Shown here: positions 17,630-27,043 of the stretch, piece after piece
How the letters are laid out: each line of letters starts with the position of its first letter
Numbering within the stretch: position 1 is the first letter of the stretch
Origin: WLXB01 sp040221475
Lineage (GTDB): Bacteria; Pseudomonadota; Alphaproteobacteria; Rhodospirillales; Rhodospirillaceae
Length of the DNA: 64,000 bases
NCBI GenBank assembly: GCA_040221475.1
Contig: JAVKEJ010000032.1
Span: 496,001-560,000, forward strand
Direction of reading: 5' to 3'
The notes under the pieces: model-generated
What the model was told of the DNA's origin: nothing
Seen by the model: only the letters and a program-made list of their open reading frames with translations
The model's database searches: none
Translations under genes and position numbers: made by a program

Positions 17630-19096
17630 CACAAACTGGTTGAGCAATCTCACGCCATAACCGGTTCCGCCTTTCGGGGCCAACTTGGTTGGCGCTTCGG
17701 CCCAGGTCACACCGGCGATATCGATATGCGCCCACGACGTGCCCTTGCGAATGAAGCGTTGCAGGAACTGCGCCGCCGTGGTGGCCCCGGCATATTTTCC
17801 GCCCAGGTTTTTCATATCCGCAATGGGGGAGTTGATTTCCTTGTCATACTCCGGCCCGACCGGCATCCGCCACAAGCGCTCTTTGACGGCGTCACCGGAC
17901 TCCGTCAGTTGTGTCGCCAGTTCCTCATCATTGGAGAATAAGCCCGCATAATGTGGCCCCAGCGCCGCAATAATGGCCCCGGTTAAGGTGGCGAGATCAA
18001 TGATGGTGTCCGGTTTGAAGTTTTCCTGCACATACCAAAGGGCATCGGCCAGAACCAAACGGCCTTCTGCATCGGTGTTGAGCACTTCAATGGTTTGGCC
18101 ATCAGCGGACGTCACCACGTCACCAGGGCGTTGCGCCTTGGCATCCGGCATATTTTCAACCAGTCCCAGAATACCCACCGCATTCACTTTGGCTTTGCGT
18201 CCGGCCAGAGCTTTGAACAAGCCCGTGACCACGCCAGCGCCGCCCATATCCCATTTCATGTCCCACATGCCCGCGCCGGGTTTGAGGCTGATTCCGCCGG
18301 AATCAAAGCACACCCCTTTGCCGACAAAGGCCACGGTCGGATCGTCCTTACCCGCGCCGTTCCACTCAAACACGACCATTTGGGGCTCATGGATCGAGCC
18401 CTGGGCGACACCAAGCAGCGCGCCCATGCCCATCTTTTCCATTTCTTTGCGGCCGATCACTTTGACCTTCAAGCCATCGCCGGCCATATCTTTGGCACGC
18501 GCGGCGAAGGTCACCGGGGTCAACACATTGGGGGGTTCGCTGACCAGGTCACGAGTCATCAGGACACCGTCGTTGACGGCTTCTTTAATTTTGTAAACTT
18601 CGCGCGCTTCTGAAAAATCAGTCAGCGACAGGGACACAGATTTCAGCTTCGGTTTTGAAGAAGCTTTCATTGTGGTGCGGTATTTATCAAAACGGTAGGA
18701 TTTCAGAACCACACCGGATGCAATCGCAGCAGCCACGTCTACGCTCGAAACCGCGGCCTCTTTCAAATCATCCAAAACGATGGTCGCACGCGGCTCTCCG
18801 GACAGCTCCCCGAACAAACTTGCGCCGGCCTCTTCCAGGGTTTGCACCGTCATGCTTTTCGCCTTGCCGAGACCAAAGGCAACCACACTGGTTAACTTTG
18901 AGCGCGGCGGCGCATAGACGGTCACGGTCTTTCCCGACTGGCCCGTAAACTTGGCCGCTTTGATGGCTGCCGACAGCGCCCCGCCGGTGGCCCGGTCCAC
19001 GATTTGTCCTGTCGTGCCGAGGGTTCCGCCATCAGCCACACCAATGGCCACAGCGCCTGTGGCCGGACGAGCCAGTTTTGAGAATGATACTTTCAT
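17609..19096 (-). CDS. pepA: Leucyl aminopeptidase (M17)
   Basis: This M17 two-metal aminopeptidase removes N-terminal residues from cytoplasmic peptides and forms hexamers. The 495-residue length fits. Metal and catalytic residues lie in GKGVCFDSGGISLKP (Lys, Asp) and NTDAEGRLVLADAL, the family signature with Asp, Glu and the catalytic Arg. GATTAAQFLQRF near the C-terminus is also conserved. GGAGG precedes its ATG. Transcription is leftward and apparently monocistronic. Confidence 0.96.
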   Translation of the reverse strand: MKVSFSKLARPATGAVAIGVADGGTLGTTGQIVDRATGGALSAAIKAAKFTGQSGKTVTVYAPPRSKLTSVVAFGLGKAKSMTVQTLEEAGASLFGELSGEPRATIVLDDLKEAAVSSVDVAAAIASGVVLKSYRFDKYRTTMKASSKPKLKSVSLSLTDFSEAREVYKIKEAVNDGVLMTRDLVSEPPNVLTPVTFAARAKDMAGDGLKVKVIGRKEMEKMGMGALLGVAQGSIHEPQMVVFEWNGAGKDDPTVAFVGKGVCFDSGGISLKPGAGMWDMKWDMGGAGVVTGLFKALAGRKAKVNAVGILGLVENMPDAKAQRPGDVVTSADGQTIEVLNTDAEGRLVLADALWYVQENFKPDTIIDLATLTGAIIAALGPHYAGLFSNDEELATQLTESGDAVKERLWRMPVGPEYDKEINSPIADMKNLGGKYAGATTAAQFLQRFIRKGTSWAHIDIAGVTWAEAPTKLAPKGGTGYGVRLLNQFVADVYER

Positions 19097-19173
19097 AGGA
19101 GGTCCCTCTTATATTTTATGTTCCCCATACCCTAGGGTCCGGCCTGACCGGGAACAAGGGGGGAGCGTCAGAT

Positions 19174-19254
19174 CGTAAATTTTGTTCCACTAGACAGGCG
19201 AAATCCTGCGGGTATGGTGTGCCGTAATGGCTTATTGAGGCCTCAAAATTTACG
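19174..19254. promoter_or_regulatory. 11-bp inverted repeat and central palindrome upstream of the coxL-like gene
   Basis: CGTAAATTTTG (19174-19184) and CAAAATTTACG (19244-19254) are exact inverted copies 59 bases apart. Beside the second copy is a perfect 12-bp palindrome TTGAGGCCTCAA (19235-19246). The second arm ends just before the CAGGAG ribosome-binding site of the gene at 19272. These look like binding sites for a dimeric regulator controlling the divergent pepA/coxL region; the regulator is unknown. Confidence 0.45.
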
Positions 19255-19271
19255 TTCAGGAGACGGATTTC

Positions 19272-21617
19272 ATGGGTAAGTTCGGAATGGGTCAATCGAT
19301 CCGCCGTATTGAAGACCATCGCTTTGTCACAGGCACCGGACAGTACACGGACGACGTCAACCGAGAGAACCAAGCCTGGCTCGCTGTTCTAAGGTCGCCC
19401 TATGCCCATGCGAAAGTTAGCAGCATCGACACCTCTGCCGCGAAAGCCGCCGACGGCGTGCTGGGTGTTTATACCAACGCTGATCTGGACGCCGCCGGGT
19501 TTACCGGCATGCCCGCAGACACCATTCCTCCCGGCCCAGACGGCAAAGCCCCTGAAGCCCCGCATCGTCCCATCCTAGCCAAAGACCGGGTGCGTTATGT
19601 GGGTGAGCCCGTCGCCATTGTGGTGGCCGAAACTCTGGCCCTGGCGCGCGATGCCTCTGAGCTGATCGAAGTGGAATACAACGAATTGCCGGTCGTGGCG
19701 GACATGACGTCCGCCCTAGCGGACGGGGCGCAGCCTCTGTTTGACAGCGTCAAAGGCAACCTTCTCGTCCATTGGTCCATGGGCAACAAAGACGCCACAG
19801 AAGCCGCCTTTGCCAAAGCAGACAAAATCATCTCCATAGATTTGGTAAACAATCGCATCGCGCCAACCGCCATCGAACCACGTGGCGCGCTGGCCGAATA
19901 CGACAGCACAACAGACCGTTACACCCTCACCACAGGCTCACAGGGCTCGCATAAGCTGCGCCAGTGGATCACGGGTAAAAACGGCAAAGCGGCCACGGGC
20001 ATTCCGGCTGATAAGCTGCGCGTCATCTGCCCTGATGTGGGCGGTGGCTTCGGCATGAAAAACTTTCTGTTCAATGAACCCTTGGCTGCGTTGTTTGCCA
20101 CCAAGGCCGTGGGCCGCCCGGTGAAATGGACCGGCGACCGCACCGAGAGTTTCCTCAACGACACCCATGGCCGCGATCAACTCAACCATGCGGATCTTGC
20201 CCTCACCAATGACGGCAAGTTCCTTGCCATCCGCGTGTCCTCTTTGGGCAATATCGGTGCCTATGTATCTCAGTTTGGCGCCATGATCCCGACCATGGCC
20301 GGATGCGGCATGCTCTGTGGCTGCTACGATCTGGAAGCCGCTCATGTGGACGTGAAGGTCACCATGACCAACACCACCCCCGTAGATGCTTACCGTGGCG
20401 CGGGCCGCCCGGAAGCCGCCTATGTGGTGGAACGTTTGGTCGACAAAGCGGCCCGTGAATTGGGCATTGCCAGCGATGAACTGCGTCGCCGCAACTTCAT
20501 CAAACCTGAATCCTTTCCTTACAAGACACCACTGGGCATGAACTATGACTCCGGTGAGTATGCGAAGCTGATGGAACTCGCCCAGAAACGCGCCGATTGG
20601 GCCGGTTTTGAAACCCGTCGCGCCGAAGCTGCCAACCGCGGCAAGCTGCGTGGCCTTGGCATGAGCTACTACATCGAAGCCTGTGGCGGGGGCCCAACCG
20701 AATACGCCCGCTTGTCCGTTGATGAAAACGGCAAAGTGCTGGTGCAAAGCGGCAGCCAGAACAATGGCCAGGGCCAGGAGACGACGTTCTCTCAGCTAGC
20801 GGCTGACACCCTTGGCATTGAAATGGATGACGTTGAAATCCGCATGGGCGATACCGACGATGTGCCCCAAGGCATGGGCACGGGTGGCAGCCGTGCGCTG
20901 GCTGCGGGGGGCAGCGGCCTTGTCACCACCATCGAAGCCATGATTGAAAACGGCAAAAAAGTTGCGGCCAATCTTTTGGAAGCGGCTGAGGTGGACCTTG
21001 AATTTGCTGATGGGGCATTCACCATAGCCGGCACTGATCGCTCTGCCTCTTTGGCTGACGTTGCGAAAGCCTCGTTCGACGACTCACTGCGTCCCGATGG
21101 TGTTGAGCCCGGGCTGGTGACAACGGTGGAAGCCTCAGCAAACGGGGCAACCTTTCCCAACGGCTGCCACTTGTGTGAAATCGAGATTGACCGTGACACC
21201 GGTGAGATCGAATTCATCAACTACGTAATCGAGGATGACATCGGGTTGATCCTCAACCCGATGATGCTGGAAGGCCAGATTGTCGGCGGCGCGGGCCAAG
21301 GTCTGGGTCAGGCCCTTTATGAAGAAACGGTCTACGATGAGAGCGGGCAATTGGTGAACGGCTCATTCATGGACTACATCATGCCCCGCGCGGACAACAT
21401 GCCACCCTTTGATTTTCATTACACCGAGGTGCGCTCTCCGAGCAATCGGCTCGGCGTTAAAGGGGCTGGCGAAGCCGGAACCATCGGCGCAACACCGGCT
21501 GTCGCTAATGCGGTCATTGATGCGCTCGCCCCGCTGGGCGCGAGCGACATCGACATGCCGATGACGCCGCTCAAAATCTGGCAGGCCATTCAGCGCGCCA
21601 CCGCGAAGGCGGCTTAA
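19272..21617 (+). CDS. Molybdenum hydroxylase large subunit (CoxL / xanthine dehydrogenase family)
   Basis: The 781-residue protein has the aldehyde oxidase/xanthine dehydrogenase fold: an N-terminal hammerhead domain (about 20-130, VLRSPYAHAKV) followed by Mo-cofactor domains with DVGGGFGMKN. The active-site loop is AYRGAGR (373-379), the form II (CoxL-like) version rather than the cysteine-containing AYxCSFR of true CO dehydrogenase. The predicted catalytic Glu is in KGAGEAGTIGATP (about residue 734). The enzyme should hydroxylate an aldehyde or heterocycle. The usual FAD (CoxM) and iron-sulfur (CoxS) subunit genes are absent from its flanks, so they must be elsewhere. Substrate is unknown. 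Confidence 0.85.
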   Translation: MGKFGMGQSIRRIEDHRFVTGTGQYTDDVNRENQAWLAVLRSPYAHAKVSSIDTSAAKAADGVLGVYTNADLDAAGFTGMPADTIPPGPDGKAPEAPHRPILAKDRVRYVGEPVAIVVAETLALARDASELIEVEYNELPVVADMTSALADGAQPLFDSVKGNLLVHWSMGNKDATEAAFAKADKIISIDLVNNRIAPTAIEPRGALAEYDSTTDRYTLTTGSQGSHKLRQWITGKNGKAATGIPADKLRVICPDVGGGFGMKNFLFNEPLAALFATKAVGRPVKWTGDRTESFLNDTHGRDQLNHADLALTNDGKFLAIRVSSLGNIGAYVSQFGAMIPTMAGCGMLCGCYDLEAAHVDVKVTMTNTTPVDAYRGAGRPEAAYVVERLVDKAARELGIASDELRRRNFIKPESFPYKTPLGMNYDSGEYAKLMELAQKRADWAGFETRRAEAANRGKLRGLGMSYYIEACGGGPTEYARLSVDENGKVLVQSGSQNNGQGQETTFSQLAADTLGIEMDDVEIRMGDTDDVPQGMGTGGSRALAAGGSGLVTTIEAMIENGKKVAANLLEAAEVDLEFADGAFTIAGTDRSASLADVAKASFDDSLRPDGVEPGLVTTVEASANGATFPNGCHLCEIEIDRDTGEIEFINYVIEDDIGLILNPMMLEGQIVGGAGQGLGQALYEETVYDESGQLVNGSFMDYIMPRADNMPPFDFHYTEVRSPSNRLGVKGAGEAGTIGATPAVANAVIDALAPLGASDIDMPMTPLKIWQAIQRATAKAA

Positions 21618-21635
21618 CAGGTTAGAACACTCACT

Positions 21636-22439
21636 GTGACTTCTCTTACGCTTAAAGATTTAGAATCCTACGCCGACCAGCTTGAGCCCACCGTTCTTGA
21701 AGCCGGTCGTGCCATCATGACGGTTTACGAAACCGACTTCGACGTCGACACCAAAGAGGATAACTCGCCGGTGACCGCTGCCGATGAAGCGTCGGAAGCC
21801 ATCATACTACGTGACCTCGCCCGTATCGCGCCCGAGATCCCTGTGGTCGCCGAAGAGCAATGTGCCGCAGAGGGGTTTCCAAAATTTGAAGGCACTACAT
21901 TTTGGTGCGTTGATGCGATGGACGGCACCAAGGAATTCATCAAACGGCGCGGCGACTTTACCGTCAATATTGGCCTTCTCGTTGAAGGTGTTCCCGCGTT
22001 GGGCCTGGTTTATGCCCCGGTGCACAAAACCCTGTATCGTGGCGTGATTTGCCCGCACACAGGAGAACGCCGGGCCGAGGTTGTACGGAACGGTGAACGC
22101 TCTGTCTTGTCGGTTCGTGATATTCCGAGCGACGGCCTGACGGTTGTCGGAAGCGCGTCTCATCAAGTTAAAGAGGCCATGGACGACTATCTCGCCGGGC
22201 AGGATGTGAAAGAAATGATCGCGGTCGGCTCCTCCTTAAAATTCTGCCTGGTGGCAGAGGGCAAAGCCGATGTGTACCCGCGCTTTGGTCCCACCTGCGA
22301 ATGGGACATCGCCGCCGGTCACGCCGTATTGCGGGCCGCCGGAGGCAGTGTGAAAACATTTGACGGTGACGACCTCCCATACAAAAAAGAAACGGCGAAT
22401 TATCTTAATGGGACGTTTCTCGCCGCCAGCACACCGTGA
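21636..22439 (+). CDS. cysQ: 3'(2'),5'-bisphosphate nucleotidase CysQ
   Basis: CysQ hydrolyses PAP to AMP, clearing the by-product of sulfate assimilation. The 267-residue inositol-monophosphatase-fold protein has the metal-site motifs EDNSPVTAADEASE, VDAMDGTKEFI and CEWDIAAGHAVLRAAGG. The start is GTG. Its stop overlaps the GTG start of the next gene by four bases, and it follows the CoxL-like gene by 18 bases, so the three are probably cotranscribed. Confidence 0.93.
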   Translation: MTSLTLKDLESYADQLEPTVLEAGRAIMTVYETDFDVDTKEDNSPVTAADEASEAIILRDLARIAPEIPVVAEEQCAAEGFPKFEGTTFWCVDAMDGTKEFIKRRGDFTVNIGLLVEGVPALGLVYAPVHKTLYRGVICPHTGERRAEVVRNGERSVLSVRDIPSDGLTVVGSASHQVKEAMDDYLAGQDVKEMIAVGSSLKFCLVAEGKADVYPRFGPTCEWDIAAGHAVLRAAGGSVKTFDGDDLPYKKETANYLNGTFLAASTP

Positions 22440-23383
22440 CAATTCATGCGGCAGATGCCGACAGTATCGCCGCCGCCGCACAGCACCTCCGAGCTGGTGA
22501 ACTGGTCGCGTTCCCGACGGAAACCGTTTACGGACTTGGCGCAGATGCGACCAACGCCGCCGCAATCGCAAAAATTTATGCGCTGAAGAAACGCCCCGCT
22601 TTTAATCCCCTGATTGTTCACATCGCGGCGTTTGATTGGCTGGAGACGCTCGCCACAACCGATGACCGCGCCGTGATTTTGGCGAAGGTCTTTTGGCCCG
22701 GCCCTTTGACTCTGGTGTTGCCGCGCTCAAAGACCTGCGCAGCCTCAAAACTCGTCAGCCCCAACCTCGAGACCATCGCCGTGCGGCAACCCAACCATCC
22801 CATCGCGACGCACTTGCTGAACGCCGTTGAACGGCCGTTGGCCGCACCAAGTGCGAATCTCTCTGGGCATGTCAGCCCAACGCTCGCCGCGCATGTAGAA
22901 GCCGATTTTGGCGCGGCCTTAGACCTCATCCTTGATGGCGGCCCGTGTCAAACGGGCCTGGAATCGACTGTACTTGATCTCTCCACAGCCACAGCGTGTC
23001 TGCTCAGACCGGGGGCCATCAGCGCCGCAGAGATCACCGCACACATCGGCCCCATCGGCACCTCCGATGCCATCACAACAGCTGAGGATCTAAAATCGCC
23101 CGGCCAGCTGGAAAAACATTACGCCCCCAGCGTTCCGGTGCGCCTTGAAGCAGACGCCGCCAAGGCCGGTGAAGCGCTCATCGGATTTGGCAGCACCGCC
23201 AACGCTGACATCAATCTCAGCCCGGTGGGCGATTTGACCGAAGCCGCCGCAAACCTCTTTCACGCCCTGCGCAACCTGGATGACCCTAAACGCTTTTCCG
23301 GCATTGCCGTTGCCCCTATCCCTAAGGTGGGCATTGGTATTGCGATCAACGATCGCTTGCGGCGAGCCGCCCTTGGCCGCTAA
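22436..23383 (+). CDS. L-threonylcarbamoyladenylate synthase (Sua5/TsaC)
   Basis: This enzyme makes threonylcarbamoyl-AMP for the t6A37 modification of ANN-decoding tRNAs. The 315-residue protein has the YrdC domain first (VAFPTETVYGLGADATN near residues 22-38, then KKRPAFNPLIVHI and APSANLSGHVSPT). A C-terminal SUA5 domain follows, starting around PGQLEKHYAPSVPVRL, so it is the long Sua5 type rather than short TsaC. It overlaps cysQ (GTGA). Confidence 0.93.
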   Translation: MTIHAADADSIAAAAQHLRAGELVAFPTETVYGLGADATNAAAIAKIYALKKRPAFNPLIVHIAAFDWLETLATTDDRAVILAKVFWPGPLTLVLPRSKTCAASKLVSPNLETIAVRQPNHPIATHLLNAVERPLAAPSANLSGHVSPTLAAHVEADFGAALDLILDGGPCQTGLESTVLDLSTATACLLRPGAISAAEITAHIGPIGTSDAITTAEDLKSPGQLEKHYAPSVPVRLEADAAKAGEALIGFGSTANADINLSPVGDLTEAAANLFHALRNLDDPKRFSGIAVAPIPKVGIGIAINDRLRRAALGR

Positions 23384-23454
23384 AACAGGGGCCTGCAAAA
23401 CCGTTCAAGACGAGAGATCGTTCTTCTTTACCAGCATTAGCGAAGGCAACCCCC

Positions 23455-24873
23455 GTGCCCCTTGATCAAACTTTTCTCGACCAGATCACCGCCATTGTCG
23501 GCCCCAGTGGTTGCCTCACCTCTGACTCCGACATCGCTCCGTATTTAGAAGAAGAGCGGGGTCTGTTTCAGGGCGCGACCAGCTTGGTCGTGCGCCCCGG
23601 CTCAACGGACGAAGTTGCCGCCGTGGTGAAAGTGTGTGCCGAGGCCGGCATCGGCATCGTCCCGCAGGGTGGCAATACAGGATTGTGCGGCGGCGGTGTG
23701 CCTGCCGAAAGCGGCGCAGAAATTGTCCTTGCACTGGGCCGCATGAATAAGATCCGCGACATCGACCCCACCAACTTCACCATGACCGTCGAAGCGGGCT
23801 GTATTCTGGCCGAGATACAAAATCAGGCCGACGACGTCGACTGTCTGTTCCCCCTCAGCCTAGGCGCAGAAGGCAGCTGTCAGATCGGCGGTAATCTGGC
23901 GACCAACGCCGGCGGTATTAACGTGCTGCGCTACGGCAATACCCGCGATTTGGTCCTGGGTTTGGAAGTGGTGCTGCCCGACGGTCGCATCTGGCATGGC
24001 CTGCGCGCGCTGGGCAAAGACAACACCGGTTACGCCCTGAAGCATCTGTTTGTCGGCTCTGAGGGGTCATTGGGTATTATCACCGCCGCCGTTCTAAAGC
24101 TTTTTCCGAAACCAAAAGAAACCGAAACTGCATTTTGTGCCCTCAGCGCCTTGGACGACGTGACCAGTTTGCTCAACCGCGCCCGCGCGTTGTCCGGTGA
24201 TGCCGTCACCGCGTTTGAACTGGTGCCGCGCATTGGCTTGGAATTTTGCGCCAAACATATCGACGGCATTTCCGACCCGCTGAGTGAACCCCACGCGTGG
24301 TATACGCTGATTGAGTTCTCCACCTCGCGGCCCAATTCAAATGTGCGGGCGGCCTTTGAAGGGTTTTTGGAAGCCGCCTTTGAAGACGGCATTATTGTCG
24401 ATGCGGTCATTGCCGAAAGTCAGGCCCAGGCCGAAAATCTCTGGCGCATGCGAGAATCCTTACCCGAAGCGCAAAAGCACGAAGGCGGCAGCATCAAGCA
24501 CGATGTCTCCGTGCCCGTATCGCGCGTGCCGGAGTTCATTTCACGGGGCATGGCTGCGGTGCTGAAAGCTTATCCTGGGGCGCGGCCTTGCCCGTTTGGT
24601 CATGTCGGCGACGGCAATGTGCATTTTAATGTTTCGCAACCCCTGGACATGGACAAAGACGCCTATCTGGCAGAATGGGAGGCGATGAACCGCATTGTTC
24701 ACGACCTGGTGGTTGAGATGAATGGCTCGATTTCAGCCGAACACGGCATCGGCCGCCTCAAGGTCGGTGAGATGGAGCACTATAAGGACCCGGTTGAGCT
24801 GGATTTAATGAAAACCCTTAAAGCGGCGCTGGACCCCAAGCGCACCATGAACCCGGGCAAGGTGGTCAACTAA
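23455..24873 (+). CDS. FAD-linked 2-hydroxyacid dehydrogenase (GlcD / D-2-hydroxyglutarate dehydrogenase type)
   Basis: The 472-residue flavoprotein of the vanillyl-alcohol-oxidase fold has an FAD-binding PQGGNTGLCGGGVP near residues 70-83. GGNLATNAGGINVLRYGNTRDLVLGLEV and the C-terminal substrate domain motifs CPFGHVGDGNVHFN and EHGIGRLKVGEM follow. D-2-hydroxyglutarate, D-lactate and glycolate oxidising members share these motifs, so the substrate is open; the HGIGRLK and single-gene context favour the D-2-hydroxyglutarate or D-lactate type. The start is GTG, 71 bases after the Sua5 gene. Confidence 0.85.
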   Translation: MPLDQTFLDQITAIVGPSGCLTSDSDIAPYLEEERGLFQGATSLVVRPGSTDEVAAVVKVCAEAGIGIVPQGGNTGLCGGGVPAESGAEIVLALGRMNKIRDIDPTNFTMTVEAGCILAEIQNQADDVDCLFPLSLGAEGSCQIGGNLATNAGGINVLRYGNTRDLVLGLEVVLPDGRIWHGLRALGKDNTGYALKHLFVGSEGSLGIITAAVLKLFPKPKETETAFCALSALDDVTSLLNRARALSGDAVTAFELVPRIGLEFCAKHIDGISDPLSEPHAWYTLIEFSTSRPNSNVRAAFEGFLEAAFEDGIIVDAVIAESQAQAENLWRMRESLPEAQKHEGGSIKHDVSVPVSRVPEFISRGMAAVLKAYPGARPCPFGHVGDGNVHFNVSQPLDMDKDAYLAEWEAMNRIVHDLVVEMNGSISAEHGIGRLKVGEMEHYKDPVELDLMKTLKAALDPKRTMNPGKVVN

Positions 24874-24990
24874 GCCCTTTCTAATCTAGCGGAGTGCCTG
24901 AGCGCATCTGCCGCCAGCATTTTTCTCTGCGGCGCTGGTGGTGCAATAATGATACTGAGATATAAAATCAGCCCATGAACTGGGAACCTT

Positions 24991-25066
24991 TTGCCAATCA
25001 TATCGTTTCCTATTGGCAAAGTGTTATATGATTGAAATCATGTACTTAAGGTACACCCCCGTGTAC
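24991..25066. promoter_or_regulatory. Two inverted repeats upstream of the OmpA-family gene
   Basis: TTGCCAAT (24991-24998) and ATTGGCAA (25012-25019) form a perfect 8-bp inverted repeat. GTACAC (25051-25056) and GTGTAC (25061-25066) form a second with four C between. Both lie 80-155 bases before the start of the porin gene, a plausible operator zone. The regulator is not identified. Confidence 0.4.
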
Positions 25067-25145
25067 ACAAGTTTGAATAGTCACAGCCCTTCCTATAAAC
25101 ATAAGGGTCGCATACTAATTTTTCGCGTTTCAGGAGCTTAACAAT

Positions 25146-26225
25146 ATGTCTTCTACCCGTACGTTGATGGCAACCACAGCCATGATCGCCAGTCTCGCCT
25201 TTGGCGGCACCTTGTTTGGCGGCCAGGCCATGGCCATTGAAGAAGGGCCATACGTCGCAGGCGGCATTGGGCTCCACAAGCCACGCACCAACGATGTAAC
25301 CATCGGTGGAACAGCAACCGAAGTTGACATCAAAAACGGTATCGTCGGTCTTGGTGCCGTCGGCTGGAAATGGGCCGAAGGCTTCCGAACAGAATTTGAG
25401 CTGGGTTATCGCGACGCCAATGTCGATACCGTTGGTCCGTTTGACGCAAGTGGCAGCCAGGATACGATCACCACAATGGGTAATCTGTTGTTTGATATCG
25501 ATACTGGCACAGATCTCACGGTTTCTATCGGCGCAGGCGTTGGCCTTGCCTGGACCGGCTGGGAAACAGTTTCAACATCAGCAACAGCCCCTGCCTTTTT
25601 CGATGGCAATGAGCGCGACTTTGCTTACCAGGGCATCGTCGGTGCATCTTTCCCGATCACAGAGCGTCTCGACTTCACTCTCGATTATCGCTACCTGAAC
25701 TCGACCGGCCTGGACTATAGCTCAGTCCCCGCTGGCCTCACCGCTCTGGATCATGATAACCGCAGCCATAACATTGTTGTTGGTCTGCGTTTTGCGTTAT
25801 GGGAGCCAAAGCCTGAGCCGACACCGGTTGCACAACCCGCTCCGCCACCACCAGCGCCAGCGCCAGCGCCAGCCCCGATGCCTGAGCCCAAGGGTCCAGA
25901 AAAGTTCATCGTGTTCTTTGACTTTGATAAATCCAACCTGACCGGCATTGCGGCCAACATCGTTAACGATGCCGCAGCCTATGCCTCACGTGAGGGCTCT
26001 GCCCGCATCACCGCGACAGGCCACGCGGACCGTGCAGGGTCAACCGCCTATAACATGGGCTTGTCAGAGCGTCGCGCCCAGGCTGTAAAAGCAGAACTGG
26101 TTAGCCGCGGCATTCCTGAAAACGAAATCGTCATCCTGTGGAAAGGTGAATCAGACAACCTGGTTCCCACCAATGATGGTGTGCGCGAACCACAAAACCG
26201 CCGTGTTGAAATCATCATCGACTAA
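25146..26225 (+). CDS. OmpA-family outer-membrane protein
   Basis: The 359-residue protein has a signal peptide (about 1-30, ending GGQAMA). An eight-strand-type beta-barrel domain follows (about 31-220, with alternating aromatic strands such as LDFTLDYRYLNSTGLDYS). Next come a Pro/Ala linker (APPPPAPAPAPAPMPEP) and a C-terminal OmpA peptidoglycan-binding domain (KFIVFFDFDKSNLT to NRRVEIIID). It would anchor the outer membrane to the cell wall. CAGGAG is the ribosome-binding site. It has its own upstream inverted repeats and a downstream hairpin, so it is likely a single-gene, well-expressed unit. Confidence 0.93.
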   Translation: MSSTRTLMATTAMIASLAFGGTLFGGQAMAIEEGPYVAGGIGLHKPRTNDVTIGGTATEVDIKNGIVGLGAVGWKWAEGFRTEFELGYRDANVDTVGPFDASGSQDTITTMGNLLFDIDTGTDLTVSIGAGVGLAWTGWETVSTSATAPAFFDGNERDFAYQGIVGASFPITERLDFTLDYRYLNSTGLDYSSVPAGLTALDHDNRSHNIVVGLRFALWEPKPEPTPVAQPAPPPPAPAPAPAPMPEPKGPEKFIVFFDFDKSNLTGIAANIVNDAAAYASREGSARITATGHADRAGSTAYNMGLSERRAQAVKAELVSRGIPENEIVILWKGESDNLVPTNDGVREPQNRRVEIIID

Positions 26226-26237
26226 ACAACACACCCC

Positions 26238-26264
26238 ACACGTGCTGGTTTTTCCAGCACGTGT
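26238..26264 (+). terminator. Strong hairpin after the OmpA-family gene
   Basis: ACACGTGCTGG and CCAGCACGTGT form a perfect 11-bp stem around TTTTT, 13 bases past the stop. There is no T-run beyond the stem, so it may act as a transcript-stabilising 3' hairpin or a two-way terminator toward the convergent gene. Confidence 0.65.
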
Positions 26265-26297
26265 TGCGGGCCGGGAACCGTCACTGACGAAAACATG

Positions 26298-26822
26298 TTA
26301 CTGGGCGGAATAATTCACTAAAGATGTTTCAGGATCGTCAGCAGGTGTTGACGCCTCTGCTGTACAGACCACAGGCTTTTGAACCGACGCCAACATGGCC
26401 GTCCGCGCCACCTGCATCAACGAGCGCTTCGACTCACTCAACAGATCACGAAACAAACGTGCTGACTCCGCACAAAAAGCTTCTGAGTCTTTGCTATGCC
26501 AGAGCGATGCCGCATTTGCCGCGTGCGTCACATGACTATCAAGCGCCCGTACCCCATTCCCGCCAGCCCGAAAATGCGCCACGAGATTTCGTCCCGAGCG
26601 ACCGAGGTCGGACTCATACGCCTTAACAAAAGCGTTGTAAGAAGTCCGCTGCCCGCAGGCCAAACCTGCTACCGTTAAGCGGCTTTGCAAGTCCCGCACG
26701 GTGAACGCGTCCACCGTGGCCGGATTTGCACAGTTCATATCTGCGGCAAGCGTAGGCGGCGTGACCAGACTGCTGGCCAAAGCAACCGCGCCCAAGAGGC
26801 TCATTTTTTGTGCTCGTCTCAT
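26298..26822 (-). CDS. Hypothetical secreted protein
   Basis: The 174-residue protein starts with a signal peptide (MRRAQKMSLLGAVALASSLV, cleaved near TLAADMN). The mature part is mostly helical with four cysteines and no recognisable domain. It is convergent with the OmpA-family gene and shares the terminator region; upstream is the lptF promoter interval. The reading frame is supported by the signal peptide and stable codon use only. Confidence 0.7.
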   Translation of the reverse strand: MRRAQKMSLLGAVALASSLVTPPTLAADMNCANPATVDAFTVRDLQSRLTVAGLACGQRTSYNAFVKAYESDLGRSGRNLVAHFRAGGNGVRALDSHVTHAANAASLWHSKDSEAFCAESARLFRDLLSESKRSLMQVARTAMLASVQKPVVCTAEASTPADDPETSLVNYSAQ

Positions 26823-27043
26823 GGAATAGGTTCGCCTTCTTAATTCAGATCATCACGTATCAATCGGGCATCACTTAAGAAAAAATATGCCTTTGAGCGC
26901 TCAGTGCAGGAACATTACGGCATATTGCCCTAAAAATGCCACCCTGAAGACACAAAAATCGTCATAAGCTACTGGACTTTAAGACAAATAACCGCGTCTC
27001 CAGTGTTTGCCGGATCGGCCATGCACCCTATACTTCGCGCATC

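Noticed and set aside
19272..21617. True CO dehydrogenase CoxL
   Set aside because: The active-site loop is AYRGAGR, not the AYxCSFR form, and coxS and coxM are absent.
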